Part shown: piece by piece, positions 19,501-28,520 of the stretch
Layout: each line of letters starts with the position of its first letter
How positions within the stretch are numbered: position 1 is the stretch's first letter
Assembly (NCBI RefSeq): GCF_000959365.1
Contig: NZ_CP009555.1
Coordinates: 310,001 to 374,000, forward strand
DNA length: 64,000 nucleotides
Origin: Burkholderia oklahomensis C6786
GTDB lineage: Bacteria > Pseudomonadota > Gammaproteobacteria > Burkholderiales > Burkholderiaceae
Reading direction: 5' to 3'
The notes under the pieces: model-generated
What the model saw: the letters and a program-made list of their open reading frames with translations, nothing else
What the model was told of the DNA's origin: nothing
Databases searched by the model: none
Made by a program: the position numbers and the translations under genes

Positions 19501-22500
19501 GACGCCCTCCGCAGATGCTCGACGAGCGGATCGAAGACGAGATGCGCGAGCGCGCCAAACGGCTCGTCGAGCGACGGATTCGCGCCGCGCCATGCGAGGG
19601 CGAGCGCCGCGTCGTCCGCTTCGCCCGCGACGCGATCGTTGATCCACACGCCCGCCGCCTTCGATTCGCTCTCCGACACGAGCGCCCATGCGCTCCTCGG
19701 GAAAAACGCGAGCGGCATCCGGCGGCCCGCGCGGAACAGCGCGGCGAGCGGCGCAAGCTGCTCGAGCGGCGCGGCGACGGGCGCGAATTCGAACGTATCG
19801 CCGCTGCCGAACCACAGCGTGCGACGCGGCCCGTCGGGATCGATCGTGCAATAGACGAGATGCGCGAGCCACGCGGACAGATAGTCGCGGGCGCCCGGCC
19901 GAGCATAGCGGTAGATCACCTGCCCCGCCGCCGTCAGCCGCGCGAGCGCGCCATGCAGGCGCAACGGCTCGCGCGTCGCCGCGGACGCGAGTTCGGCATC
20001 GTGCGCGCCGAACCATCGCGCATCGCCGGCCGCGGGCCAGGCGGGTGAGATTTCGAATGCGAACGGCACGCGCGTCGCGCCGTCGGCGAGCGCGCGCCGC
20101 ACGTTGCCCGCGAGCTGCGCGAGCGCGTCGAGCTCGTGATCGCGCCGCACCGCGCCCGTCGCGCCGCCCGGCACTTCGGGGCTCGCGTCGGCGACGCGCA
20201 GCGCATGCTCGAACGCGGCCGCATCGGCCGTCTCGATCAGAAGCGGCAGCACACGCTCGGCGAGCGCGTCGCTGCCTGCGTAATCGAGCTCGAACGGCTC
20301 GGTGTCGACGAGCTCCGCCTGCGCGTCCGCGAGCGCGATGCCGAGCCGCGCACGCAGCAGCGCGCGCGCCGGATGGCGCCAGAAGCGCTCGAAATCGGCG
20401 AAGGCGACGGGCTCCGCGGGCTCGGCCGGCAGCGGCCTGGAGAAAAACGGCTGCGCCGCCGCTTGGGCACCCTCGGCAAGGAGACGCGCGAGCGTCGCGC
20501 GCGACGCGTCGTACGTGAAGAGCGTGCCGCCCGGTGCAAAGTACTCGGCCGAGAACGGCTGCAGCGGATGCTCGATCACGAACGCGCGGCGCGCGGCGTC
20601 GATCGCGTCGGGCGGCGCGTCCGGCCCCGCCGACACCGTCGCCAGATGGTCGAGCAGTTCGTCGACGAGCGCTGCGGGCGGCAGCGGTGCGTTGTCGCGA
20701 ATGCTGCGGCCCGTATAGGCGATCAGCAGGCGGTCGCGCGCCGCGAGCAGCAAATCGAGGAACAGGTTGCGCTCGTCGTCGCGGCGCTGCCGGTCGCCGA
20801 GCTTCGCGAACACGGCCATCAAGTCGAATTCGTCCGCGCGCGTCAGGCTCGGCAGCACGCCGTCGTCCATCCCGATCAGGCACACGACGCGATACGGCAG
20901 CCCGCGCAAGCTCGTCAGCGACGAGAACGTGACGCCGCCCCACGGCACGCCGCCGCGCGCCGGATCGTCGAGTGCCGCCGCCAGGCCCGCGCGCACGACA
21001 GCGGCCGGCAATTCGGCGCCGCCCGCGCCTTCCGCCATCGCGGCGAGCATCGCGTCGAGCGCGTCGCGCACGCCGGACAGCGCGTCGGCGAATGCCGGGC
21101 CCGAATCGAAGAAGCGCGCGAGCGCGTCGGCGAACGCGTCGCCCCAGCCTTGCGGCGTCAGGTCGCCGGCAATCCGCTGCGCGAAGCCGTCGAGATCGTC
21201 GGTGAAGCGTGCAAGCCGGCCGAGCAGCTCGGCCTCGCCGCCTTCCGCGCCCGAGATCGGCAACCACGTGGAGACGGGCGCCGCGCCGTCCGGCATCGCG
21301 TAGCCGAGGAAGAGCCGTGTCAGCGCATCGGCGAACGTATGGCGCAGCGCGGGCACGGCCGTGTTCGCATTTTCCGGCGCGTCAGGCGCGAGCCCGCGAC
21401 GCGCGCCCGCCGCCGCGAGCCACGTCTGCACGGTCTCGAGCGCCGCCGCGTCGATGCCGTAGCGCGCGGCGACCGCGTCGACGCGCAGCCATTCGATCAG
21501 CTCCGGCGCGCCGACGTTGCGCTCGGGCAGCGCGAGCCAATCGAGCAGCACGCGTGCGACGGGATTCGCCTGCGACGGCGGCAGGCCGGTGATCCGATAC
21601 GGGATGCGCGCCGCGTCGGCGCCCGACGTGGTGCCGAACACCGCGTCGATCAGCGGCCCCGCCGCCGCGAGATCCGGCATCGCGACGAGCACGTCCGACG
21701 GCGCGAGGCTCGGATCCGCGTCGAGCCACGCGAGCAGACGATCGTGCAGCACCTCGAGCTGGCGCGCGAGGCTGTGGCATACGTGCACCTCGATGCCGCG
21801 CCCCTCGGGCGGCTCGCCGAGCGCGTCCTCCGGCTGCAGCTCGAGGATCGCGTTCTGCACGCGCGCGAGCCACGTCGGCGCGGGATTCTCCGCGTAGCGC
21901 GACGCGTCGCTCGCCGCCGCGCTCTCGGTCAGCTCGTGCAGCATGTGAAGCTGCGCCTGCGTCTGCCGGCCCCATTCGGCGAGAAGCGGATGGCCGACTT
22001 CCTGATAGTCGAGCTGGTCCGCCGCGTCGAGCGATTCGGCGCGCGCGGCGGTCACGATGTCGAACCAGAATTCGCGGCACGGATTGAGCGCGTAGATGCG
22101 CACGTCGATCCAGCGCGACAGCTCGCGCAGCAGCGCGATGTGCAAAGGCGGCATCGTCGGCAGCGCGAACACGCTGACCGATTCCGGCCACTTCGCATGC
22201 GCGACGATGTCGAGATCGAGCGAGCCGGCATCGCGCAGGAACCGGTGCGCAGGCGGCATTCCGCTGTCGGACAGCTCGGCGAGCAGTGCGCGCCAGAGCG
22301 CCGCCTGCCACGTCTCGTCGTCGCGCGCGGCATCGCCGCCGTGGCGCGGCGCGCCTTCGAGCGCGAAGATCGATTCGCCCTCCTGCCATTGCGCGAGCCA
22401 CTCCGGGCGATACGTCAGGTAGTGGTCGAAAACCGTCGCGATCCGGTGCGCGAGCTCGTGGCGCATCGGCGCATCGGCCGCGGCCAGATACGCGGCGAGC

Positions 22501-22835
22501 CGCGGCGACGCGCGCCACGGCGCCGCGCCGTCGTCGGACAGCAGCCGGTAGCAGCGCCACACGAGACGATCGGGCGCGAACGGCGAATGCACGGGCACCG
22601 TCAGCACTTCGCCGATCTGCGCCCACAGCCATTGCGCGAGATAGCTGAAGCGCACGTTCGCGCACACGCCGTGCCGCTTCGCGACGTCGAGTTCGAGCCG
22701 CCGGCGCAGCGCCGCGCTCGGCACGATCACCTGCTGCGCGGCCCACGGCCCCGCGCCGTCCGACGCGGCGGCAAGATCGTCGAGCAGCGCGTCGGCTAGC
22801 GTCTCGTGGCGGTTCGAGTAGAAAAGATGGAGCAT
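19497..22835 (-). CDS. recC: RecC, exodeoxyribonuclease V gamma subunit
   Basis: 1112 residues, close to E. coli RecC (1122). The N-terminus MLHLFYSNRHETLADALL matches the family start, so the ATG at 22833-22835 is chosen over an open extension to 23129 that crosses the promoter region. RecC holds the complex together, splits the strands and recognises Chi; it has a dead SF1-like helicase fold and a dead nuclease domain. It is first in the leftward recC-recB-recD-arfB operon. The Chi sequence read by this RecC cannot be told from the protein alone. Confidence 0.96.
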   Translation of the reverse strand: MLHLFYSNRHETLADALLDDLAAASDGAGPWAAQQVIVPSAALRRRLELDVAKRHGVCANVRFSYLAQWLWAQIGEVLTVPVHSPFAPDRLVWRCYRLLSDDGAAPWRASPRLAAYLAAADAPMRHELAHRIATVFDHYLTYRPEWLAQWQEGESIFALEGAPRHGGDAARDDETWQAALWRALLAELSDSGMPPAHRFLRDAGSLDLDIVAHAKWPESVSVFALPTMPPLHIALLRELSRWIDVRIYALNPCREFWFDIVTAARAESLDAADQLDYQEVGHPLLAEWGRQTQAQLHMLHELTESAAASDASRYAENPAPTWLARVQNAILELQPEDALGEPPEGRGIEVHVCHSLARQLEVLHDRLLAWLDADPSLAPSDVLVAMPDLAAAGPLIDAVFGTTSGADAARIPYRITGLPPSQANPVARVLLDWLALPERNVGAPELIEWLRVDAVAARYGIDAAALETVQTWLAAAGARRGLAPDAPENANTAVPALRHTFADALTRLFLGYAMPDGAAPVSTWLPISGAEGGEAELLGRLARFTDDLDGFAQRIAGDLTPQGWGDAFADALARFFDSGPAFADALSGVRDALDAMLAAMAEGAGGAELPAAVVRAGLAAALDDPARGGVPWGGVTFSSLTSLRGLPYRVVCLIGMDDGVLPSLTRADEFDLMAVFAKLGDRQRRDDERNLFLDLLLAARDRLLIAYTGRSIRDNAPLPPAALVDELLDHLATVSAGPDAPPDAIDAARRAFVIEHPLQPFSAEYFAPGGTLFTYDASRATLARLLAEGAQAAAQPFFSRPLPAEPAEPVAFADFERFWRHPARALLRARLGIALADAQAELVDTEPFELDYAGSDALAERVLPLLIETADAAAFEHALRVADASPEVPGGATGAVRRDHELDALAQLAGNVRRALADGATRVPFAFEISPAWPAAGDARWFGAHDAELASAATREPLRLHGALARLTAAGQVIYRYARPGARDYLSAWLAHLVYCTIDPDGPRRTLWFGSGDTFEFAPVAAPLEQLAPLAALFRAGRRMPLAFFPRSAWALVSESESKAAGVWINDRVAGEADDAALALAWRGANPSLDEPFGALAHLVFDPLVEHLRRAS

Positions 22836-23173
22836 GAAACGGAGCGAAGGACGCCGGGGGGATACCCGGCAAGTCGAGGAGCCAAGGATAGCAAAGGGAG
22901 GACAGCGCGAGAACCTGGCCGATCGGCCGATCGCACCCGTCGCGTCGCCGCGGCGACGCAAGCCGCGCCGCGCTGCCGTCGGATCGCGGACGGCGCCGGG
23001 CCGGCATCGCGACCGCGATGCGCGGGCGACGCGCTGAACCTGCGCCCCGCGCCGCGGTCTGAATCCGAACGCCGAACGCCCCGAAACACCGGTTTTCGCG
23101 TCGCGGAAATACGATAGACTCGTCGCCAATCAGAACACCCCCGGCGCCTCGTCGCCAGCTCACTCGCCCATCG
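22836..23173. other. Divergent promoter region between recC and the FUSC gene
   Basis: About 340 bases must carry promoters for recC (leftward) and the FUSC transporter (rightward). The stretch TACGATAGACT near 23110-23120 looks like a -10 for the rightward gene. No small gene is evident. Confidence 0.4.
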
Positions 23174-25450
23174 ATGCGCTATTCGGTCGAAATCAGGAAG
23201 TTCTTCTACAGCCAGTATTTCTTCGGCGGCCTACGGATCGCGCTCGGCGTGTCGCTGCCCGCGGTGCTGAGCCTCATCGTGCTGCACGACCGCGAGCTCG
23301 GCTTCACGATCGCGACGGGCGCGCTCGGCGCGTGCGTCGTCGACATGCCGGGCCCGCTCAAGTACAAGCACAACGAAATGCTCGCGTGCAGCGTGATCGG
23401 CTTCTTCTCCGCGCTCGCCACCGGGCTCGCGACGCCGAACATCTTCGCGCTGTGGCTCACGATCGTGCCGCTCACGTTCGCGCTGTCGCTCATCGTCGTC
23501 TACGGCAACCGCTGGCCGCAGATCAGCTTCGCGACGCTGTTCATGATGGTGATGACGCTCGAAGAAAAGTTCACGCCGCTGCAGGCGCTCGTCAACGCGG
23601 CGTGGATCCTCGCGGGCGGGCTCTGGTACACGTACTGGGCGACGCTCGTGTCACGCTGGCAGGCGCGCCGGATCGAGCAGCAGGCGCTCGCCGAGAGCCT
23701 CTTCGCGTGCGCGTCGTACCTGCTCGCGCGGGCGGATTTCTACGATCTCGACGCGGATCTCGACGAATGCTACCGCAACCTCGTCGCGAAGCAGATCACC
23801 GCGGTCGAGACGCAGGAGACCGCGCGCGACATCGTCCTGCGCAACCTGCCGAAGCTGCGCCGCGGCAAGCTCGACCCGGGCCGCACGATGATGTTCAACC
23901 TGTTCATCAACAGCGTCGACCTGCACGAGATGTTCGTCGGCGCGCACACCGACTATCCGCTCGTGCGCAGCACGTTCGGCGGCTCGGACCTGATCATCTT
24001 CTACCGTGATTTGATCCGCAAGGCGGCCGCCGATCTCGAGGAGATCGGCTTCGCGGTGCTCGAGAACCGGCTGCCGCATTCGCGGATCAGCGTAAAGGCC
24101 GAGTTGCGCGCGATCGAATACGAGATCGAGCTGATGCGCAAGAAGCAGTTCGCGGCGGCGAACCCGGAAGCCTACGCGGCCGTGCTCGCGACGTTCCGCC
24201 GGATCTGGAGCGCCACGCGCCTCATCGACAAGATGCGCCGCAACCTGTCGGGCAGCGCCGATGCGCAGCAGACCGAACTGAAGATCGACAAGGCGCTGTC
24301 GCGCTTCCTGCAGAAGCGCCGGATGTCGCCGCTTCTGATCTTCTCGAACCTGAACATGGGGTCGCCGAGCTTCAGGCACGCGCTGCGCGTGACGATCGCG
24401 GTCGCGGTCGGCTTCTGGCTCGGGCGCCTCCTGCCGCTCACGAACGCGTACTGGATCGTGATGACGAGCATCATCATCCTGAAGCCCGGCTATTCGCTGA
24501 CGAAGCAGCGCAACGCGCAGCGTATCGTCGGCACGCTGATCGGCTGCACGGCGAGTCTCGCGCTCATCTACACCGTCCGCGAGCCGCACGTGCTGATCGC
24601 GTTCATGTTCGCGTCGATGGTGATGAGCTACAGCCTGCTGCTCTTCAACTACGCGGCGAGCGTCGTGTTCACGTCGTCGTACGTGCTGCTTCTCTTCCAT
24701 CTGCTCGCGCCCGGCAACATGCGGATCATCGGCGAGCGCGCGATCGACACCGTCGTCGGCTGCATGATCGCGATCGCGGCGAGCCGCCTCTTCCCGTACT
24801 GGGAATACCGCGCGATGGGCAATCTCGTCGCCGAGGTGCTCGCGACGACCCGCAAGTACTTCGAAGCGACGTGGCGCGTGGGCCGCGGCAAGACCGCGCC
24901 CGCCGTGCCCGTCGCCGACGGCGTGGCGGCCGTGCCCGCGGTCGCCGCGGCGGTCGAGGCGGTCGCGCCCGGCCTCGACGCGGACTATCGATACCGGCTC
25001 GCGCGCAAGAACGTGCACATCGCGTTCGCGAACCTGGGCCAGGCGTTCCAGCGGATGATGCTCGAGCCGAAGGCGCACCAGAAGTTCGTGCCGGAGCTGA
25101 ACGACCTGCTCGTGCAGACCCACGTGCTCGGCGCGCAGATCACCGCGGCCGCGCCGCTCCTGCGCCATGCGTGCGCGGAAAGCAACCCGCCCGCGCTCGA
25201 GCGGGGAATGGCCGCCGTGCGCGAGCATCTCGAGCTGGCCGAGGCCGGCACCCCGCCGCCGTCGAACCAGGCCGATGCGACCCGGCAATTGACGCGCGAG
25301 CTCGATTCGATGGTCGTCGACGCCGAGCGCTCGGACGCGAGCGCCGATCTCACGCACGACCTGAAGGTGCTCGCGCACCAGTGCAAGCAGATGCTCGCGT
25401 CGTCGCTGCTGATCCGCAAGGACGCGAGCGTGATCCGCCTGCCCGAGTGA
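23174..25450 (+). CDS. FUSC-family (YccS/AaeB-like) inner-membrane protein
   Basis: 758 residues in the typical architecture: an N-terminal block of about six helices (15-165), a long cytoplasmic alpha-helical region (about 165-390), a second helix block (about 395-530, with YWIVMTSIIILKPGYSLTKQR, a strong fusaric-acid-resistance family signature), then a C-terminal soluble domain (about 565-758). Relatives export aromatic carboxylic acids and similar toxic organic anions. No membrane-fusion protein or small DUF1656 partner is next to it, so it may act alone like YccS. The start ATG at 23174 directly precedes the family's beginning. Confidence 0.9.
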   Translation: MRYSVEIRKFFYSQYFFGGLRIALGVSLPAVLSLIVLHDRELGFTIATGALGACVVDMPGPLKYKHNEMLACSVIGFFSALATGLATPNIFALWLTIVPLTFALSLIVVYGNRWPQISFATLFMMVMTLEEKFTPLQALVNAAWILAGGLWYTYWATLVSRWQARRIEQQALAESLFACASYLLARADFYDLDADLDECYRNLVAKQITAVETQETARDIVLRNLPKLRRGKLDPGRTMMFNLFINSVDLHEMFVGAHTDYPLVRSTFGGSDLIIFYRDLIRKAAADLEEIGFAVLENRLPHSRISVKAELRAIEYEIELMRKKQFAAANPEAYAAVLATFRRIWSATRLIDKMRRNLSGSADAQQTELKIDKALSRFLQKRRMSPLLIFSNLNMGSPSFRHALRVTIAVAVGFWLGRLLPLTNAYWIVMTSIIILKPGYSLTKQRNAQRIVGTLIGCTASLALIYTVREPHVLIAFMFASMVMSYSLLLFNYAASVVFTSSYVLLLFHLLAPGNMRIIGERAIDTVVGCMIAIAASRLFPYWEYRAMGNLVAEVLATTRKYFEATWRVGRGKTAPAVPVADGVAAVPAVAAAVEAVAPGLDADYRYRLARKNVHIAFANLGQAFQRMMLEPKAHQKFVPELNDLLVQTHVLGAQITAAAPLLRHACAESNPPALERGMAAVREHLELAEAGTPPPSNQADATRQLTRELDSMVVDAERSDASADLTHDLKVLAHQCKQMLASSLLIRKDASVIRLPE

Positions 25451-25489
25451 GCCGTCCGCGTCACCCCTGCCTTTCCACCGTTTCGCGCC

Positions 25490-25527
25490 GCGCGGGCACT
25501 CAGGGATTCCCTGACTACTGCCCGCGC
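25490..25527. terminator. Strong two-part hairpin after the FUSC gene
   Basis: GCGCGGGCA (25490-25498) pairs with TGCCCGCGC (25519-25527), and inside it TCAGGGA pairs with TCCCTGA. There is no T-run, so it may be a weak terminator or an upstream structure rather than a classic intrinsic terminator. It lies about 40 bp past the stop. Confidence 0.5.
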
Positions 25528-25556
25528 GCGCCGATTGGTATGATCTTTCGCGCGCC

Positions 25557-25574
25557 AAGTTGTCTATACAACTT
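25557..25574. promoter_or_regulatory. HutC/GntR-like operator at the permease promoter
   Basis: AAGTTGT-CTAT-ACAACTT is a perfect 18-bp palindrome containing TTGTCTATACAA, the form expected for HutC-type GntR repressors. A -10 like TATGAT is at 25539-25544, so the operator would sit at about +6 to +23, suited to repression. The permease ATG is 61 bp beyond the palindrome. Confidence 0.65.
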
Positions 25575-25634
25575 TTCGAGCGCGAGCGCCGGGCCGCTGC
25601 GTCCGGCCGACGACATCAATCATTCGGAGACACG

Positions 25635-26999
25635 ATGAAGAACTTGCAGCGCCACCTGAGCGCGCGGCACATCCGCTTTCTCGCGCTCGGCTCGGCGATC
25701 GGCACGGGCCTCTTCTACGGCTCGGCGTCCGCGATCCAGCTGGCGGGCCCCGCCGTCATCCTCACGTACATCCTCGGCGGCGCGGCCGTCTACATGGTGA
25801 TGCGCGCGCTCGGCGAAATGGCCGTGCGCGAGCCCGTGCCGGGCTCGTTCGGCCACTACGCGACCGAGAACCTCGGCCCGTTCGCGGGCTTCGTCACCGG
25901 CTGGACCTACACGCTCGAGATGGTGATCGTCGCGATCGCCGACATCACCGCGTTCGGCATCTACATGGGCTTCTGGTTTCCGGACGTGCCGCAATGGATC
26001 TGGGTGCTCGCGGTCGTCGCGATCATCTGCGGGCTCAACCTGTGCCACGTGAAGGTGTTCGGCGAGCTGGAATTCTGGCTGTCGATCATCAAGGTGGGGG
26101 CGATCGTCGCGATGATCGGCGGCGGCGCGGCCATTCTTTTCACCGGGATGAAGCTCGGCGGCAGCGGCGCGCCGTCGCTGTCGAACCTGTGGTCGCACGG
26201 CGGCTTCCTGCCGAACGGCGTCGGCGGCCTCGTCGCGTCGCTGTCGGTCGTGATCTTCGCGTACGGCGGAATCGAGGTGATCGGCATGAGCGCGGGCGAG
26301 GCGAAGAACCCCGAGCGCGTGATTCCGCGCGCGATCAATGCCGTGCCGGTGCGGATCCTGCTCTTCTACGTGCTGACGATGGTCGTGCTGATGTCGATCT
26401 TCCCGTGGACGGGCGTCGGCTCGAGCGGCAGCCCGTTCGTGCAGATCTTCTCGGCGCTCGGCGTGCGTTCCGCCGCCGAGATCCTGAATCTCGTCGTGAT
26501 CAGCGCGGCGATCTCCGCGATCAACAGCGACATCTTCGGCGCGGGCCGGATGATGTACGGGATGGCGCTGCAGCGCCAGGCGCCGCGCGCGCTCGCCGCG
26601 ATGTCAGCGCGCGGCGTGCCGTGGGTCACGGTGCTCGTGATGGCGGGCGCGCTGCTCATCGGCGTCGTGCTCAACTATCTGATGCCGAAGGACGTGTTCC
26701 TGATGGTCGCCGCGATCGCGACGTTCGCGACGGTCTGGGTCTGGCTGATGATCCTGCTGTCGCAGGTCGCGATGCGCCGCCGGCTGAGCCCGGCCGAGAC
26801 CGCCGCGCTGAAGTTCAAGGTGCCGTTCTGGCCGATCGGCCCGGCGCTCACGATCGCGTTCATGGCGTTCGTGATCGCGATGCTCGGGTATTTCGACGAT
26901 ACGCGCATCGCGCTCTTCGTCGGCGCCGCGTGGCTCGTGATCCTCGCGCTCGTGTTCTATACGCGGGTCAGGCCGCGGCTTCCGGCCGTCGCGCGCTGA
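25635..26999 (+). CDS. Amino-acid permease (APC superfamily, HutT/ProY-like)
   Basis: 454 residues, about 12 membrane helices. The start [31 protein letters not shown] is cut here only as a description: the key parts are the basic N-terminal tail and the [13 protein letters not shown] substrate-binding loop of helix 1, diagnostic of amino-acid/polyamine permeases (AAT group). [17 protein letters not shown] residues ([21 protein letters not shown]) also fit. The ATG at 25635 is chosen because the upstream frame overlaps the operator. The palindrome upstream resembles a HutC site, pointing to histidine or urocanate as substrate, but no hut enzyme lies in the window, so this is inference. Confidence 0.9.
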   Translation: MKNLQRHLSARHIRFLALGSAIGTGLFYGSASAIQLAGPAVILTYILGGAAVYMVMRALGEMAVREPVPGSFGHYATENLGPFAGFVTGWTYTLEMVIVAIADITAFGIYMGFWFPDVPQWIWVLAVVAIICGLNLCHVKVFGELEFWLSIIKVGAIVAMIGGGAAILFTGMKLGGSGAPSLSNLWSHGGFLPNGVGGLVASLSVVIFAYGGIEVIGMSAGEAKNPERVIPRAINAVPVRILLFYVLTMVVLMSIFPWTGVGSSGSPFVQIFSALGVRSAAEILNLVVISAAISAINSDIFGAGRMMYGMALQRQAPRALAAMSARGVPWVTVLVMAGALLIGVVLNYLMPKDVFLMVAAIATFATVWVWLMILLSQVAMRRRLSPAETAALKFKVPFWPIGPALTIAFMAFVIAMLGYFDDTRIALFVGAAWLVILALVFYTRVRPRLPAVAR

Positions 27000-27039
27000 C
27001 GCGCGACGCGCGCGGCGCGCCGGCGGCGCCCGCGCGCGA

Positions 27040-27213
27040 TCAGCCGTGCGCGGACGCGGCGCTCGCCGACGCCCCCTGCGGATGGGCTTCGTCGTATTCG
27101 TGCTTCTGCGAAATCGCGTTGTACAGGATCGTGCCGATCACGAGCACGACGGCCACGACGATCAGAATCGCCACGCCGAACACCGGATTCTTCTTGCTGC
27201 GCGGGTCGTTCAT
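27040..27213 (-). CDS. Small single-helix membrane protein (57 residues)
   Basis: The frame starts ATG at 27211-27213 and stops TGA at 27040-27042. The protein begins MNDPRSKKNPVFGVA, has one clear membrane helix of about 20 hydrophobic residues (Ile/Val-rich, about 10-32) and ends in a soluble His/Glu/Ala tail (QKHEYDEAHPQG). The basic N-terminus before the helix suggests the tail is periplasmic. I do not recognise the family. The clean helix and charge pattern support a genuine gene, though short. It is convergent with the permease upstream and divergent from the iron-transport operon. Confidence 0.7.
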   Translation of the reverse strand: MNDPRSKKNPVFGVAILIVVAVVLVIGTILYNAISQKHEYDEAHPQGASASAASAHG

Positions 27214-27339
27214 CGCCTGCTGCGCTCCGTCAAAAAATCGTCAAGCCGGCATTCTACGCGCAACCGCGTCCGCGTCGCCGCCCGCCCCGCCCGCCTTGCC
27301 CGTGCCGCCCGCCGCGCGCCATTCGTCAGATGTTTTGCG

Positions 27340-27366
27340 AACGATTCGCATATGGGAATCGTTCCC
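27340..27366. promoter_or_regulatory. Overlapping palindromes at the iron-transport promoter (Fur-like candidate)
   Basis: AACGATTC (27340-27347) and GAATCGTT (27356-27363) form a perfect inverted repeat with an 8-bp spacer; GGGAA-TCG-TTCCC (27354-27366) is a second, overlapping palindrome. A -10 like TACAAT lies at 27376-27381, so a bound protein would cover the -35 region. Fur is the natural candidate from the genes served, but the match to a classical Fur box is only partial. Confidence 0.5.
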
Positions 27367-27476
27367 GTTTCGCATTACAATCCAAATCTTTCATTTTGTA
27401 ATTTTCATTCCGCGACGGCCGCACGCCCCGCCTGCCGGAGCGTCCGTCCATCGCACGTCCCTAGCCGGAGCCCTCC

Positions 27477-28520
27477 ATGTTCCTGAAGCAAGCCCGCCCG
27501 CTGCTGCGCACGCTCGCGTTCGCGTTCGCACTCGCCGCCGTCGCGCCCGCCGCGCAGGCGGCGAACGAAGTCAATCTCTACACGACCCGCGAGCCGAAGC
27601 TGATCCAGCCGCTCATCGACGCGTTCACGAAGCAAAGCGGGATCGCCGTCAACACGGTGTTCGTCAAGGACGGGCTCCTCGAGCGCGTGAAGGCGGAAGG
27701 CGCGCGCTCGCCGGCCGACGTGCTGATGACGGTCGATATCGGCAACCTGCTCGATCTCGTCGACGGCGGGCTCACGCAGCCGGTGCGCTCGCAGCCGCTC
27801 GACGACGCGATCCCCGCGAACCTGCGCAGCGCGCGCGGCGACTGGTATGCGCTGTCGCTGCGCGACCGCGTGCTGTACGTCGACAAGAACATGAAGCTCG
27901 ACGCGATCACGTACGAGTCGCTCGCCGATCCGAAATGGAAAGGCAAGGTCTGCATCCGCTCGGGCCAGCATCCGTACAACACCGCGCTCGTCGCCGCGAT
28001 GATCGCGCACGACGGCGAAGCCGCGACCGAGCAGTGGCTGCGCGGCGTGAAGGCGAATCTCGCGCGCAAGGCGACGGGCGGCGATCGCGACGTCGCGCGC
28101 GACATCCTCGGCGGGATCTGCGACGTCGGGCTCGCGAACGCGTACTACGTCGGTCACATGAAGCACGCGGAGCCGGGCACCGACGCGCGCAAGTGGGGCG
28201 ACGCGATCAAGGTCGTGCGCCCGACGTTCGCGAACGCGAAGAGCGGCGGCACGCACGTCAACGTGAGCGGCGCGGCCGTCGCGAAGCACGCGCCGAACAA
28301 GGACAACGCGGTGAAGCTGCTCGAATACCTCGCGTCGCCGCCCGCGCAGGCGCTCTACGCGCAGGCGAACTACGAGTATCCGGTGCGCGCGGGCGTGACG
28401 CTCGATCCGGTGATCGCCGGCTTCGGGCCGCTGAAGGTCGATCCGCTGCCGCTCGTCGAGATCGCGAAGCACCGCAGGCGCGCAAGCCAGCTCGTCGACA
28501 AGGTCGGCTTTGACAACTGA
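27477..28520 (+). CDS. Ferric iron ABC transporter substrate-binding protein (FbpA/FutA-like)
   Basis: 347 residues. Signal peptide about 1-29 (cleaved near AQA-AN). The mature start NEVNLYTTREPKLIQPLIDAF is typical of FbpA/FutA periplasmic iron-binding proteins. Other family blocks are VFVKDGLLERVKAEG, the ALSLRDRVLYVDK segment, GKVCIRSGQHPYN and the paired tyrosines in GLANAYYVGHMKH, which usually ligate Fe(III). It delivers iron to the permease and ATPase encoded next; its stop overlaps the permease start by 11 bp. A palindromic operator upstream suggests iron-dependent control. Confidence 0.93.
   Translation: MFLKQARPLLRTLAFAFALAAVAPAAQAANEVNLYTTREPKLIQPLIDAFTKQSGIAVNTVFVKDGLLERVKAEGARSPADVLMTVDIGNLLDLVDGGLTQPVRSQPLDDAIPANLRSARGDWYALSLRDRVLYVDKNMKLDAITYESLADPKWKGKVCIRSGQHPYNTALVAAMIAHDGEAATEQWLRGVKANLARKATGGDRDVARDILGGICDVGLANAYYVGHMKHAEPGTDARKWGDAIKVVRPTFANAKSGGTHVNVSGAAVAKHAPNKDNAVKLLEYLASPPAQALYAQANYEYPVRAGVTLDPVIAGFGPLKVDPLPLVEIAKHRRRASQLVDKVGFDN

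Noticed and set aside
15580..19854. A 1424-residue plus-strand frame opposite recB
   Set aside because: Antisense shadow of recB; composition is Arg-rich with no domain.
22836..23129. Longer start for recC
   Set aside because: The extension covers the divergent promoter and does not match the RecC N-terminus; MLHLFYSNRHE at 22835 does.
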